Assembly (NCBI RefSeq): GCF_946221105.1
Contig: NZ_CAMICL010000007.1
Coordinates: 1-64,000, forward strand
DNA from: an uncultured Corynebacterium sp.
GTDB lineage: Bacteria; Actinomycetota; Actinomycetes; Mycobacteriales; Mycobacteriaceae
Direction: 5' to 3'
Length of the DNA stretch: 64,000 nt
Each line of letters opens with the position of its first letter. Within the stretch, counting starts at the first letter, position 1. The translations under genes were made by a program, and so were the position numbers. Shown piece after piece: positions 26,549 through 35,687 of the stretch. The notes under the pieces were generated by a model. That model did not search any database and was not told the DNA's origin. It worked only from the letters and a program-made list of their open reading frames with translations.

Positions 26549-27396
26549 GCGAGCCCCCGGACTGTGTGGAGCGGGGCCATCTCGCCTTGGATCGCGGCGG
26601 TCATGCGGATCACATCGAGTGTGGCCTCGACTTCGTGCACGCGGAAGGCCGCCACCCCGCGCGCGGCGGCCCAGGCGGTGGCGGCGAGGGTGCCGGGGAC
26701 GCGCTCGGTGATGTCCGCGCCGTTGAGGCCGCGGTTTAGGGTCTCGCCGACGAAGTCCTTGTTCGACAGCGCCATCAGCACCGGCCAGCCGGTGGCCACC
26801 AGCTCGTCCACGCGTCGCAAAAGCTCCAGGCCGTGGTAGGTGTTCTTGCCGAAGTCGTGGGTTGGGTCGATGAAGATGCGCTCCTCCGGCACGCCTAGCG
26901 ACGCGGCGCGCTCGGCCAGCGCGGTGGTCTCGGCGATGACGTCGGCGACCACGTCGTCGTAGTGCACCCGGTGCGGGCGGGTGCGCGGCGTGATCCCGCC
27001 GGTGTGCGAGCAGACGTAGCCCACCCGGTGCTGTCCGGCGACCTCCACCAGCTCCGGGTCGAAGCCGGCCCACGTGTCGTTGATCAGGTCAGCGCCGGCG
27101 GCGATCGCGGCCTCGGCCACCGGCGCGCGCCACGTGTCCACGCTCAGCGTCACGTCCGGGTGGCGCCCGCGCGCGGCGGCGATCAGCGGCACCACGCGGT
27201 CGATCTCCTCGGCCACGGACACGTCGTCGCCGGGCCCGGCCTTGACGCCGCCGATGTCGATGATGCTGGCGCCGGCGGACACGGCGCCGTCGATACGCAC
27301 AAGTGCTTTTTCGGAGGCGAACGTCGCGCCCTTGTCGTAGAACGAGTCGGGCGTGCGGTTGACAATCGCCATCACTTCGGCGAGCGGCTTAGTCAT
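26545..27396 (-). CDS. folP2: Dihydropteroate synthase homologue, FolP2 type
   Basis: A 283-residue TIM-barrel protein with the pterin-binding family start MAIVNRTPDSF (residues 9-19), VDTW and a late RVHEV. Two loops that matter in true dihydropteroate synthase are changed: the GGESTRPG loop is GGVKAGPG, and DPGIGFGK is DPTHDFGK. This matches the FolP2 paralogue of mycobacteria (before gpgS), for which activity has not been shown. It is coupled to gpgS at its 3' end and overlaps the LOG gene stop by 8 bases. Confidence 0.88.
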   Translation of the reverse strand: MTKPLAEVMAIVNRTPDSFYDKGATFASEKALVRIDGAVSAGASIIDIGGVKAGPGDDVSVAEEIDRVVPLIAAARGRHPDVTLSVDTWRAPVAEAAIAAGADLINDTWAGFDPELVEVAGQHRVGYVCSHTGGITPRTRPHRVHYDDVVADVIAETTALAERAASLGVPEERIFIDPTHDFGKNTYHGLELLRRVDELVATGWPVLMALSNKDFVGETLNRGLNGADITERVPGTLAATAWAAARGVAAFRVHEVEATLDVIRMTAAIQGEMAPLHTVRGLA

Positions 27397-28174
27397 CCTT
27401 GAGGCGCTGATCCGTCATCACCTTGTGCTTATCGACGATGTGCGCCACCGCCTCGTCGACGGAGTCGGTGACCAAAAACAGCTTCTCGTCGCCCGGCGAG
27501 ATCAGCCCGCGGCCGAGCAGCTGGTCCTCGATCCACGACACCAGCCCCGACCAGAACTCGGTGCCCATCAGCACGATCGGGAAGTTGGTCACCTTGCCGG
27601 TTTGCACCATGCACAGCACCTCGAAGACCTCGTCCATCGTGCCGAAGCCGCCCGGCAGCGCGATAAACGCCTGCGAGTACTTCAAAAACATGGTCTTGCG
27701 GGCGAAGAAGTAGCGGAAGTTCAGGCCCAGGTCCACCCAGTCGTTCAAGCCCTGCTCGAACGGCAGCTCGATGCCCAGCCCCACCGACAGGCCGTCGGCG
27801 TTGTGCGCGCCGCGGTTCGGGCCCTCCATCAGACCCGGGCCGCCGCCGGTGATCACCGCGTAACCGGCCTCCACCAGCGCCCTGCCCACGTCGTAAGACA
27901 ACTGGTACTCGTCCGTGCCCTCCCCCAGGCGCGCCGAACCGAACACGGTGACGGCCTTCGGCATCTCACTCAGCGCGTCGAAGCCGGCGACGAACTCGCT
28001 CTGGATGCGCATCACGCGCCACGGGTCCTCGTGGCGCCACTGGCTGTCTGCGTGCCCGAACGCCTCAAGCAGGCGCTGGTCGAACGTGGACGCCTGATGG
28101 TCCGAGCCGCGCAGCGCAATCGGGCCGCGCAGCTTCCGGTCGCGCTCCGGGCGGGGGATGTTCAGCGGGGCCAT
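27389..28174 (-). CDS. LOG-family protein (TIGR00730; nucleotide 5'-monophosphate phosphoribohydrolase)
   Basis: A 261-residue Rossmann-fold protein. GGGPGLME (residues 110-117) and PGGFGTMDE (174-182) are the LOG family motifs; the second is the catalytic and nucleotide-binding PGGxGTxxE. LOG proteins release free base from 5'-monophosphates, including cytokinin precursors. It is longer than the short form (about 190) by an N-terminal extension of some 70 residues. It lies between dapE and folP2, as in mycobacteria. Confidence 0.9.
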   Translation of the reverse strand: MAPLNIPRPERDRKLRGPIALRGSDHQASTFDQRLLEAFGHADSQWRHEDPWRVMRIQSEFVAGFDALSEMPKAVTVFGSARLGEGTDEYQLSYDVGRALVEAGYAVITGGGPGLMEGPNRGAHNADGLSVGLGIELPFEQGLNDWVDLGLNFRYFFARKTMFLKYSQAFIALPGGFGTMDEVFEVLCMVQTGKVTNFPIVLMGTEFWSGLVSWIEDQLLGRGLISPGDEKLFLVTDSVDEAVAHIVDKHKVMTDQRLKDD

Positions 28175-28177
28175 TGA

Positions 28178-29269
28178 CTACTCGCTTTCGTTGACGCTCA
28201 AATACGACATCAGCTGCTCGAAGACCTGCATGATCTGGTCCGTCGGGCACTGCTCGTCCTTCTTGTGGGCAAAACCAGGGTCGCCGGGGCCGAAGTTGAC
28301 CGCGGGAACACCCAGGCTAGAAAAGCGCGCCACGTCCGTCCATCCGAACTTCGCGCGGAAATTCCCGCCCACAGCCTTGACCAGGCCGGCGGCTACGGGG
28401 TCGCCCAGGCCGGGAAGGGCGGCCGGGGAGATGTCGTCGTAGGTGAGCGTGAGCCCGTCGTCAAGCGAAAGCGCTTCCTCCAAGTGGGCCTTCGCCTCCT
28501 CCACGGAGCGGTCCGGCGCGTAGCGGAAGTTCACGATCAGCCGCGCGTGATCCGGGATGGTGTTGGTGGCCACAAAGCCCTCCAGGCCCACCACGTTGAG
28601 GCCCTCGCGGTACTCGCAGCCGTCGATCTCCACGGCGCGCGGGGTGTAGGCGGCGATGCGCGTGAGCACACCGGCCAGATCGTGCGCGGCGTTGTGGCCG
28701 AGCCAGCTTCGCGCGGAGTGCGCGCGGGTGCCGTGCGCGTCCACGAACACGCGGATGGTGCCCTGGCAGCCAGCCTCGATGATGGCGCCGGACGGCTCGC
28801 CGAGCAGCGCGATGTCGCCCTCGAGCCACTCCGGGTGGTCGCGCTCCAGGTGGTGCAGGCCGTTGTACTCCTGCGCGACCTCCTCGCCCTCGTAGGCGAT
28901 AACGGTCAGGTCGTGGGCGGCTTTGCCCGGCTCAGCCAGGCGCGCGAAGGCTGCCAGGTAGCAGGCCATGCCGGATTTCATGTCGACGGACCCGCAGCCG
29001 TGCAGGGTGCCGTCGACAAGCTTGTGCGGGGTGTTGTCCGCGAGCGGAACCGTGTCGATGTGCCCGGCCAGCACCACCCGCGACCCCAGGCCGAAGTTCG
29101 TGCGCGCCACCACCGTGTTGCCGAAGCGCGCAACCTCCGCGTGCTCGAGGCCGCGAAGCGCGCCCTCGACGGCGTCCGCGATCGCCTCCTCGTGATGCGA
29201 GGGCGACTCGATGTCCACGAGCGCCGCAGAAAGTGCAATTGGGTCGGCGAAGAGATCTAAGGAAGTCAC
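28178..29269 (-). CDS. dapE: Succinyl-diaminopimelate desuccinylase
   Basis: A 363-residue M20-family zinc hydrolase that removes succinate from N-succinyl-LL-diaminopimelate. Metal site residues are visible: H70 and D72 in GHIDT, D96 in GSVDMKSG and the EGEE pair at 127-130. The start is GTG 29269, placed 6 bases after a TAGGAT box. It is divergent from the dapD paralogue, and LOG lies 3 bases downstream. It supplies meso-diaminopimelate for peptidoglycan and lysine. Confidence 0.94.
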   Translation of the reverse strand: MTSLDLFADPIALSAALVDIESPSHHEEAIADAVEGALRGLEHAEVARFGNTVVARTNFGLGSRVVLAGHIDTVPLADNTPHKLVDGTLHGCGSVDMKSGMACYLAAFARLAEPGKAAHDLTVIAYEGEEVAQEYNGLHHLERDHPEWLEGDIALLGEPSGAIIEAGCQGTIRVFVDAHGTRAHSARSWLGHNAAHDLAGVLTRIAAYTPRAVEIDGCEYREGLNVVGLEGFVATNTIPDHARLIVNFRYAPDRSVEEAKAHLEEALSLDDGLTLTYDDISPAALPGLGDPVAAGLVKAVGGNFRAKFGWTDVARFSSLGVPAVNFGPGDPGFAHKKDEQCPTDQIMQVFEQLMSYLSVNESE

Positions 29270-29275
29270 ACGGCG

Positions 29276-29291
29276 ATCCTACGTTTAGACT
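29276..29291. promoter_or_regulatory. Divergent dapE / dapD-paralogue -10 boxes
   Basis: Minus TAGGAT (29281-29276) precedes dapE by 6 bases; plus TAGACT (29286-29291) precedes the paralogue by 7 bases. Only 29 bases separate the two start codons. Confidence 0.5.
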
Positions 29292-29298
29292 CGCAGGC

Positions 29299-30231
29299 AT
29301 GTCTCAAGGAGCGCGCGCCGTCGGAATCGCCAACATCGCCATGAACGGCACCGTGCTGGACACCTGGTTCCCGTCGCCGGAGCTACTGCCTATCGACGCC
29401 ACCTCCGGCACCCACCGCGTCTCCGCCCACGAACTCAGCCCGAAGTTCCTGAAACTTATTGGCGCAGACCACGACCGGCTGGTGGAACTCGTGCCGGTGC
29501 GCACCGTCATCGCGGACCTGGACGCGCCACCCATCGACGCGCACGACGTGTTTTTGCGCCTGCACCTGTTGTCGCACCGCATGGTCGAGCCGCTGACGAT
29601 CAACATGGCCGGCGCGCTGGACCTGTTGGAGCCGGTGGTATGGACCAACAAGGGCCCGTGTTTGGCGGACAACTTCGAAACCGTGCGCACCAACCTGCGG
29701 GCGCGCGGGCTGATCCACGTCTACGGCATCGACCGGCTGCCGCGCATGGTCGACTACGTCGTGCCCTCCGGGGTGACCATTGCCGAAGCCGAGCGCGTGC
29801 GGCTGGGGGCGTATTTGGCTGAGGGGACGTCCGTGATGCGCGAAGGCTACGTCTCCTACAACGCCGGCACGCTGGGGCCGGCGCGGCTGGAGGGGCGTTT
29901 GTCGTCGTCCGTGGTGGTCGGCGGCGGGACCGACCTGTCGCTGTCGTCGGCCCTGATGGCGTCAAGGGTGAGCGAGCACGAGCGCGCGCCGATGCGCGTC
30001 GGGCGGGACTGCCGGCTGCACCCCTCTGCCGGCGTGATCGGGGTGGACTTGGGCGACCGGTGCGAAATCGGCGTCGGCGTCATGCTCGAACCGGACACCA
30101 TGGTCTTCGACGTCGAAGCCGGCGCGCAGGTGCCCGCAAAGACAATTGCCGGGCGCGACGACCTGCGCATCGAACACGAGCCGTTTTCCACCTCGCCGGT
30201 GGTGCGGCGGCGCACTTTAGACGTCGATTAG
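29299..30231 (+). CDS. DapD paralogue with altered active-site loops
   Basis: A 310-residue left-handed beta-helix protein. It is clearly related to the dapD product 3 kb downstream ([23 protein letters not shown] shared). The regions that hold acyl-CoA and substrate differ: the [11 protein letters not shown] of DapD reads MREGYVSYNAG and the Gly-rich [15 protein letters not shown] is replaced by LSLSSALMASRVSEH. The active-site Glu is retained (LEGRLS). It may be a regulatory or non-succinylating relative; C. glutamicum also has a second dapD-like gene next to aroP. ATG 29299 is leaderless-type. Confidence 0.88.
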   Translation: MSQGARAVGIANIAMNGTVLDTWFPSPELLPIDATSGTHRVSAHELSPKFLKLIGADHDRLVELVPVRTVIADLDAPPIDAHDVFLRLHLLSHRMVEPLTINMAGALDLLEPVVWTNKGPCLADNFETVRTNLRARGLIHVYGIDRLPRMVDYVVPSGVTIAEAERVRLGAYLAEGTSVMREGYVSYNAGTLGPARLEGRLSSSVVVGGGTDLSLSSALMASRVSEHERAPMRVGRDCRLHPSAGVIGVDLGDRCEIGVGVMLEPDTMVFDVEAGAQVPAKTIAGRDDLRIEHEPFSTSPVVRRRTLDVD

Positions 30232-30246
30232 CGCAAAAATGCGGAA

Positions 30247-30252
30247 TATAAT
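30247..30252 (+). promoter_or_regulatory. Consensus -10 box before aroP-like gene 1
   Basis: A perfect TATAAT, 37 bases before the ATG. No clear -35 element; the gene has a normal leader with an AAGGTG ribosome site at 30278-30283. Confidence 0.45.
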
Positions 30253-30289
30253 GCCGTTGACGCAATAGGTTGCGTTTAAGGTGTTCGAC

Positions 30290-31690
30290 ATGTCGACACC
30301 AGTTTCCCCCGTCGCGGACTCCACCGCGCTCGCCCGAGGGCTGAAGACACGCCACCTGACCATGATGGGCCTCGGCTCCGCCATCGGCGCCGGCCTGTTC
30401 CTGGGCACCGGCGTGGGCATCGCAGCCGCAGGGCCCGCCGTGCTGATCGCGTACGTCATCGCCGGATTCATCACCGTCTGCTTCATGCAGATGCTCGCCG
30501 AGATGGTCGCCGCGCGCCCATCCTCCGGCACGTTTTCCACCTACGCCGCCCAGGCGTTCGGGCCGTGGGCCGGGTTCACCATCGGCTGGCTGTACTGGTT
30601 CATGATGATCATGATCATGGCCGTGGAAATCACCGGCGCCTCCGCCATCGTCGCCGCCTGGTTCGGCATCTCGCCGTGGATCCCGGCGCTGGTGGCCATC
30701 GTGGCGTTCACCGTGGTCAACTTCTCCGCCGTGAAGAACTTCGGCGAGTTCGAATTCTGGTTCGCCCTGATCAAGGTCGCCGTCATCGTCGCGTTCTTGA
30801 TCATCGGCGTCGCACTGTGGCTCGGGCTGCTGCCCGCCGGCGGATTCGTGGGGCTGAGCAACGTCAGCGAAGTCGGCTTCATGCCCAACGGCTGGTCCGG
30901 CATGGCCACCGCGCTTCTGGCCGTGGCGTTCGCGTTCGGCGGCATCGAGCTGGTCACCGTCGCCGCAGCCGAATCCGAGGACCCGCAGGCGGGCGTGCAC
31001 TCCGCCATCCGCTCGATTATCTGGCGCATCTCCGTGTTCTACATCGGTTCCGTGCTGCTGATCGTGCTGCTTCTGCCTTTCGACGAAATCGGCGGGGCCG
31101 ACTCCGCCGCCGACTCCCCGTTCACCGCCGTGCTCGAGCTGGCCAACATCCCGGGCGCAGTCGGCATCATGGAAGCCGTCATCGTGGTGGCGCTGCTGTC
31201 CGCCTGCAACACCCAGATCTACGGCTCCTCGCGCTTCATGCAGAACCTCGCCGTGCGCGGCGACGCCCCCGCCTCCTTCGCCCGCACCGACGCCCGCGGC
31301 GTGCCCATGCGCGCCGTGATCGTCTCCGTCGCTTTCGGTTTCGCCGCCGTGGCCCTGCAGTACTGGAACCCGCCCGGGCTGCTCGCGTTTTTGCTCAACG
31401 CGGTCGGCGGCTGCCTGATCGTGCTGTGGATCGTCGTCGCTCTGTCGTTCGTGCGTCTGCACCCGAAGCTGGTGGCCACCGGCGAAATCACCGAGGTGCG
31501 CATGTGGGCACCGGCCGTCCTGCCGTGGGTCATGATCGCGCTCGCCGCAGGCGTCATCGCGCTGATGCTGGCAGACCCAGCCGGGCGGTTCCAGATGCTC
31601 GCCGTCACCGTCGTCGTCGGCGTCATCGCCATCGCCGGTGCGATCCACCAGAACTTGCACGGCAATGCGCACGGGCGGAAGGACGTGTGA
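30290..31690 (+). CDS. AroP-type amino acid permease 1 (APC superfamily)
   Basis: A 466-residue, 12-segment amino acid/proton symporter. The N-terminal SAIGAGLFLGTGVGIAAAG (residues about 30-48) is the APC substrate-binding motif, and the FGGIELVTVAAAESEDP block is typical of the amino acid transporter family to which AroP belongs. Aromatic or branched amino acid uptake is likely from the C. glutamicum aroP neighbourhood, but specificity is not proven. ATG 30290 has ribosome site AAGGTG; a GTG at 30281 is the alternative. Its stop overlaps the next start. Confidence 0.88.
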   Translation: MSTPVSPVADSTALARGLKTRHLTMMGLGSAIGAGLFLGTGVGIAAAGPAVLIAYVIAGFITVCFMQMLAEMVAARPSSGTFSTYAAQAFGPWAGFTIGWLYWFMMIMIMAVEITGASAIVAAWFGISPWIPALVAIVAFTVVNFSAVKNFGEFEFWFALIKVAVIVAFLIIGVALWLGLLPAGGFVGLSNVSEVGFMPNGWSGMATALLAVAFAFGGIELVTVAAAESEDPQAGVHSAIRSIIWRISVFYIGSVLLIVLLLPFDEIGGADSAADSPFTAVLELANIPGAVGIMEAVIVVALLSACNTQIYGSSRFMQNLAVRGDAPASFARTDARGVPMRAVIVSVAFGFAAVALQYWNPPGLLAFLLNAVGGCLIVLWIVVALSFVRLHPKLVATGEITEVRMWAPAVLPWVMIALAAGVIALMLADPAGRFQMLAVTVVVGVIAIAGAIHQNLHGNAHGRKDV

Positions 31691-33054
31691 TGGCCGGAGG
31701 AACGTCAACAAGCAATAGCGATCTCGGCTCCGGCCTGAAGTCGCGCCACCTCACCCTCATGGGGCTCGGCACCGCCGTGGGCGCCGGGCTGTTCCTCGGC
31801 GTCGGTGTGGGCATCCGCGCCGCCGGGCCCGCAATCCTCATCGCGTACGCGATTGCCGGGCTGATCGTCATCGCCGTGATGCGCATGCTCGGCGAAATGG
31901 CCGCCGCGCACCCCTCCTCCGGCTCCTTTGCCACCTACGGGCGCATGGCGTTCGGCCACTGGGCCGGGTTCCTGCTCGGCTGGATCTACTACTTCCTGCT
32001 GATCATGGCGTGCGGCGCCGAACTCACCGGCGCCTCCGCGATGATGGCCGGCTGGTTCGGCGTGCCGCAATGGGTGCCCGGGCTTGTCGTCGTGGTGGTG
32101 CTCACCGCCGTGAACCTTGCGCAGGTCAAGGGCTTCGGCGAGTTCGAGTACTGGTTCGCCATGATCAAAATCGCCGTCATCCTGGGCTTCTTGGTCATCG
32201 GCGCGCTGCTGTGGGCGGGCGTGCTGCCCGCCAGCGGCTTCGTCGGCTTCGAGCACGTGCGCGAATCCGGTTTCGCCCCCAACGGCATCGCCGGCATCGC
32301 CGCCGGGCTGCTCGCGGTGGCGTTCGCGTTCGGCGGCATCGAGGTGGTCACCATCGCCGCCGCCGAATCCGAAAACCCCTCCGACAACGTCAAGCGCGCC
32401 GTGAATTCCATCATTTGGCGTATCGCGCTGTTCTACATCGGCTCCGTGACCGTGATCATCCTGCTGCTACCCTACGGCGCCATCGACGGCGCGGACTCCG
32501 CCGCCGACTCGCCGTTCACCGCCGTTTTGGAAATGGCGAACATTCCGGGCGCGGCCGGACTCATGGAGGTCGTGATCGTGCTCGCGCTGCTGTCCGCGTT
32601 CAACGCGCAGATCTACGGCACCTCGCGCCTGGGCTACCAGCAGGCGCTCGAAGGCGACGCGCCGGCGTGGATGGCGCGCACCAACGCCGCCGGCGTGCCG
32701 CGCAACTCCGTGCTCATCTCCGTGTTCTTCGCGTTCGTCGCGGTGGGCCTGCAGCGGTGGAACCCGCCGGGGATGATCGACTTCATCATGTCCGCCACCG
32801 GCGGCTGCCTCATCGTCACCTGGATCATGATCACCCTGAGCTTCATCAAGCTCCACCCGCGCATCCGTTCCTCCGCGGTGCGTGTGCGCGGCGCGTCGTG
32901 GGTGCCGTGGGTGACCCTGGCGGCACTTGTGGGGCTGACGGTGCTCATGCTTTTCGACGATGCTTCGCGCTCCCAGGTCATCAGCGTCACAATCCTATCG
33001 TTGATCCTGGTCGCCATGTCCTTCCTCACCCGCAACCGGGGTGCCGTAAGGTGA
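31690..33054 (+). CDS. AroP-type amino acid permease 2
   Basis: A 454-residue tandem copy of the previous permease (same [16 protein letters not shown] and [17 protein letters not shown] blocks), translated from ATG 31690, which overlaps the previous stop as TGATG. It is clearly a second transporter and not a fragment: all 12 segments are present. Different segments 3-4 suggest different substrate preferences. The pair sits between the dapD paralogue and dapD. Confidence 0.88.
   Translation: MAGGTSTSNSDLGSGLKSRHLTLMGLGTAVGAGLFLGVGVGIRAAGPAILIAYAIAGLIVIAVMRMLGEMAAAHPSSGSFATYGRMAFGHWAGFLLGWIYYFLLIMACGAELTGASAMMAGWFGVPQWVPGLVVVVVLTAVNLAQVKGFGEFEYWFAMIKIAVILGFLVIGALLWAGVLPASGFVGFEHVRESGFAPNGIAGIAAGLLAVAFAFGGIEVVTIAAAESENPSDNVKRAVNSIIWRIALFYIGSVTVIILLLPYGAIDGADSAADSPFTAVLEMANIPGAAGLMEVVIVLALLSAFNAQIYGTSRLGYQQALEGDAPAWMARTNAAGVPRNSVLISVFFAFVAVGLQRWNPPGMIDFIMSATGGCLIVTWIMITLSFIKLHPRIRSSAVRVRGASWVPWVTLAALVGLTVLMLFDDASRSQVISVTILSLILVAMSFLTRNRGAVR
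33047..33052 (+). promoter_or_regulatory. -10 box for dapD
   Basis: TAAGGT, overlapping the end of the permease gene, exactly 7 bases before ATG 33060. dapD thus has its own leaderless promoter. Confidence 0.5.
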
Positions 33055-33059
33055 CTGGC

Positions 33060-34034
33060 ATGAATTCTCCAACTTCCGCGATTGCGCGCGGCGTCGCCAC
33101 CATCACCCACGACGGCACCGTGCTTGACGTCTGGTACCCCGCCCCGTTAGTAGATGAGCCGGTTGAGGAGACCGGGACGCGTCGATTGGCAGAGCCCGAC
33201 GCCCGCTTCGAAGAACTTGTCGGCCCCGACGAGGCGCGCGGTGTGGCACGCGTGGCCGTGGAAACCGCGATCAAGGACCTGGCCGAGCCGGCCGTCGACG
33301 CCTACGACGTCTACCTGCGCCTGCACCTGTTGTCGCACCGCCTGATCCGCCCCCACGGCGCGAACATGGACGGCGTGTTCGGCCTGCTGTCCAACGTGGT
33401 GTGGACCAACTACGGCCCCTGCGCCGTCTCCGATTTCCAGATGACCCGCGGCAAGCTTGCCGCCAAGGGCCCGGTCGTGGTGTTCTCCGTGGACAAGTTC
33501 CCGCGCATGGTCGACTACGTCGTGCCGTCCGGCGTGCGCATCGGCGACGCCGACCGCATCCGCCTCGGCGCCCACCTCGCCGAAGGCACCACCGTCATGC
33601 ACGAAGGTTTCGTGAACTTCAACGCCGGCACGCTCGGCGCCTCCATGGTGGAGGGCCGCATCTCCGCCGGCGTTGTTGTCGGCGACGGCACCGACATCGG
33701 CGGCGGCGCCTCCATCATGGGCACCCTGTCCGGAGGCGGCAAGGAAGTCATCTCCCTCGGCGAGCGCTGCCTCCTCGGCGCGAACGCTGGCGTGGGCATC
33801 TCGCTCGGCGACGACTGCATCGTCGAAGCCGGCCTCTACGTCACTGCCGGCACCAAGGTCGTGCTCACCGCGCCGGTGGCCGAGGCCCTTGGCAAGGAGC
33901 CGGGCACCGAGATCAAGGCGCTGGAGCTCTCCGGCGCAAACGGCCTGCAGTTCCGCCGCAACTCCGTCACCGGCTCCGTCGAGGCCGTGCCCGCGAAGGG
34001 CATCGAGCTCAACGAAGCGCTGCACGCCAACTAA
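33060..34034 (+). CDS. dapD: Tetrahydrodipicolinate N-succinyltransferase
   Basis: A 324-residue trimeric left-handed beta-helix enzyme of the actinobacterial type. [40 protein letters not shown] and the Gly-rich [15 protein letters not shown] are intact, unlike in the upstream paralogue. It succinylates tetrahydrodipicolinate with succinyl-CoA, the step before DapC and DapE in this window. The start is ATG 33060. An acetyltransferase gene follows 4 bases later. Confidence 0.95.
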   Translation: MNSPTSAIARGVATITHDGTVLDVWYPAPLVDEPVEETGTRRLAEPDARFEELVGPDEARGVARVAVETAIKDLAEPAVDAYDVYLRLHLLSHRLIRPHGANMDGVFGLLSNVVWTNYGPCAVSDFQMTRGKLAAKGPVVVFSVDKFPRMVDYVVPSGVRIGDADRIRLGAHLAEGTTVMHEGFVNFNAGTLGASMVEGRISAGVVVGDGTDIGGGASIMGTLSGGGKEVISLGERCLLGANAGVGISLGDDCIVEAGLYVTAGTKVVLTAPVAEALGKEPGTEIKALELSGANGLQFRRNSVTGSVEAVPAKGIELNEALHAN

Positions 34035-34038
34035 CGCT

Positions 34039-34569
34039 GTGGTCCTCAGGGACGAGGAGCTGACGCTGCTCCCCTGGCGCGACGTCGAATCGTTGCCGGG
34101 GGTGCGCGCCGACGTTGTGGCCACCAGCAACGACCCTGAGATGGTGCGCTGGACCACCGTGCCGCATCCCTACACCGTCGAGCACGCGGATGATTTCCTG
34201 GCCGCTGTACCGGACGGTGTCGAGCGATGGGCGTATGTCCTTGACGACCGCTACGCCGGAAGCATCGAACTGCGCCCCGGCGGTGTGCTGGGCTACAGCA
34301 CCGCACCGTGGGCCCGCGGGAAGGGACTGACCACCCGGGCGCTGCGGCTCGTCGCCGCTCACGCTCTTGCCCAAGGTCTGCGCCGGCTGGAGCTCCACAT
34401 CGCCGAAGGCAACGCCGCCTCGCGCCGCGCGGCCGAGAAAACCGGATTCACATACGACGGGCTTCTCCCCGACCCGGTGCGCCTGCGCGGCCACGAAGAC
34501 ACGCTGGTCCGCTACGTGCTCCGCGCCCCAGAGGAACCGGAGCCGAACAGCACCTCCATCGCCCCGTAG
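34039..34569 (+). CDS. GNAT-family N-acetyltransferase (RimJ/RimL type)
   Basis: A 176-residue GNAT protein. It has the order WRDVESLP, RYAGSIELRPGG, GYSTAPWARGKGLTTRALRL (acetyl-CoA loop, with RGKGLTT) and RLELHIAEGNAASRRAAEKTGF. Start GTG 34039 lies 4 bases after the dapD stop, so co-expression is likely. Substrate unknown. Its last 58 bases overlap the convergent HNH gene. Confidence 0.85.
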   Translation: MVLRDEELTLLPWRDVESLPGVRADVVATSNDPEMVRWTTVPHPYTVEHADDFLAAVPDGVERWAYVLDDRYAGSIELRPGGVLGYSTAPWARGKGLTTRALRLVAAHALAQGLRRLELHIAEGNAASRRAAEKTGFTYDGLLPDPVRLRGHEDTLVRYVLRAPEEPEPNSTSIAP

Positions 34570-35600
34570 GGGTGGTACCGGTTCGCCGCGGGGATCCCGT
34601 TCGGCGAGACCCACATCGGGGTCCCCTTGACCCGTTTCACGCTGCCGCGGCGGTTGGCGTGCGAGCCGATGTCGTGGTTGACCTGGTTGTGGTAGCGGCA
34701 CACCGGCACGAGGTTGCGCATATTCGTCTCACCGCCTTCGGCCCAGGACTGCATGTGGTGGATCTCGCAGGAGTCGGAGCCGTGGCGGCAGCCCGGCCAC
34801 GGGCACACCGTCAGCGTCATCCGGGCGAGGTCGCGCTGCTTGTCGTTGGCGTAGCGCTGCGTCTGGTACAGGTTCAGCGCGCCTTCGGTCGGGTGGAACA
34901 GCGCGACCTCTGCGAGCTCGGGCTCCGATGCCAGGTATTCGGCGCCGGTGATGGTGGTGCCGTCGGTGAGCCCGAGGATCACGTCGTCTCCGTCGCCGGA
35001 GAGGATCTGCACGTGCTGGTCCAGCCCCACCACCACAATCGGGCGGCGCACGGCGAAAGGTATGCCTCCGCCGCAGCCCCGGACAAGATCGAGGAACCTT
35101 CGCAGCATCTGCGGCCCCGGCGGTTTGGTCGAGTCAAGGTCCTCGCGCAGGTAGGCCTCGATGTCGGCGGCGTCGTGCTCGTCGGCAGTGATGTGGATGG
35201 AGCGCCTGCCGTGCACTGATCGTCCGAACTTGACCTGCAGTTTCGGCTTTGTCCGGGCGGGTTTAAGAATCAGCCTGTCGGCCTTGGCTTTCAGCTCGTG
35301 GTGGGTGCTGAACTTTTCCAGCAGCTTGCGGCGCACGCGCCACCTCTCGGCTTCGTTGGGGATCTTCTTCAACCGGTCTTCGATGTAGACCAGCTGACTC
35401 AGCGGAAACGCTTCGGCGGCCTTGCGAGCGAGGCGTTGGTGTTTAGTCCACCTCGTGGGGCCGAAGTAGACCTTGTGGATCGCTTCCCACTTGCTGGCCA
35501 GGTTCGGTATCACGCCGGCGGCAATGGCGGCGCGCTTGTCAAAACCTTCAAGCACGCGGATGGTCGGTTGTGTGTTCAGAAACTCTTGGAATGGCGTCAT
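34512..35600 (-). CDS. DUF222/HNH endonuclease domain protein
   Basis: A 362-residue protein starting at ATG 35600. The C-terminal HNH motif (about residues 267-310) has CPWPGC, CEIHHMQSWAEGGET and VPVCRYHNQVNHD. The N-terminal part resembles the DUF222/13E12 family seen as repeated genes in actinobacteria. A single copy is present here, with no flanking repeats. It may be a selfish or restriction-like nuclease; function is unproven. It overlaps the acetyltransferase gene by 58 bases. Confidence 0.8.
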   Translation of the reverse strand: MTPFQEFLNTQPTIRVLEGFDKRAAIAAGVIPNLASKWEAIHKVYFGPTRWTKHQRLARKAAEAFPLSQLVYIEDRLKKIPNEAERWRVRRKLLEKFSTHHELKAKADRLILKPARTKPKLQVKFGRSVHGRRSIHITADEHDAADIEAYLREDLDSTKPPGPQMLRRFLDLVRGCGGGIPFAVRRPIVVVGLDQHVQILSGDGDDVILGLTDGTTITGAEYLASEPELAEVALFHPTEGALNLYQTQRYANDKQRDLARMTLTVCPWPGCRHGSDSCEIHHMQSWAEGGETNMRNLVPVCRYHNQVNHDIGSHANRRGSVKRVKGTPMWVSPNGIPAANRYHPYGAMEVLFGSGSSGARST

Positions 35601-35687
35601 GGCAGACAAGCTATGACCGCGCAAGCCCCAAATCTAGGCCCAGGCGAAAATGTGGATAACTTTTCCTGAGAATTTCACAATCCCCAG

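Noticed and set aside
34512..35600. DUF222/HNH gene as part of a mobile element
   Set aside because: No inverted repeats, direct target repeats or second copy seen around it.
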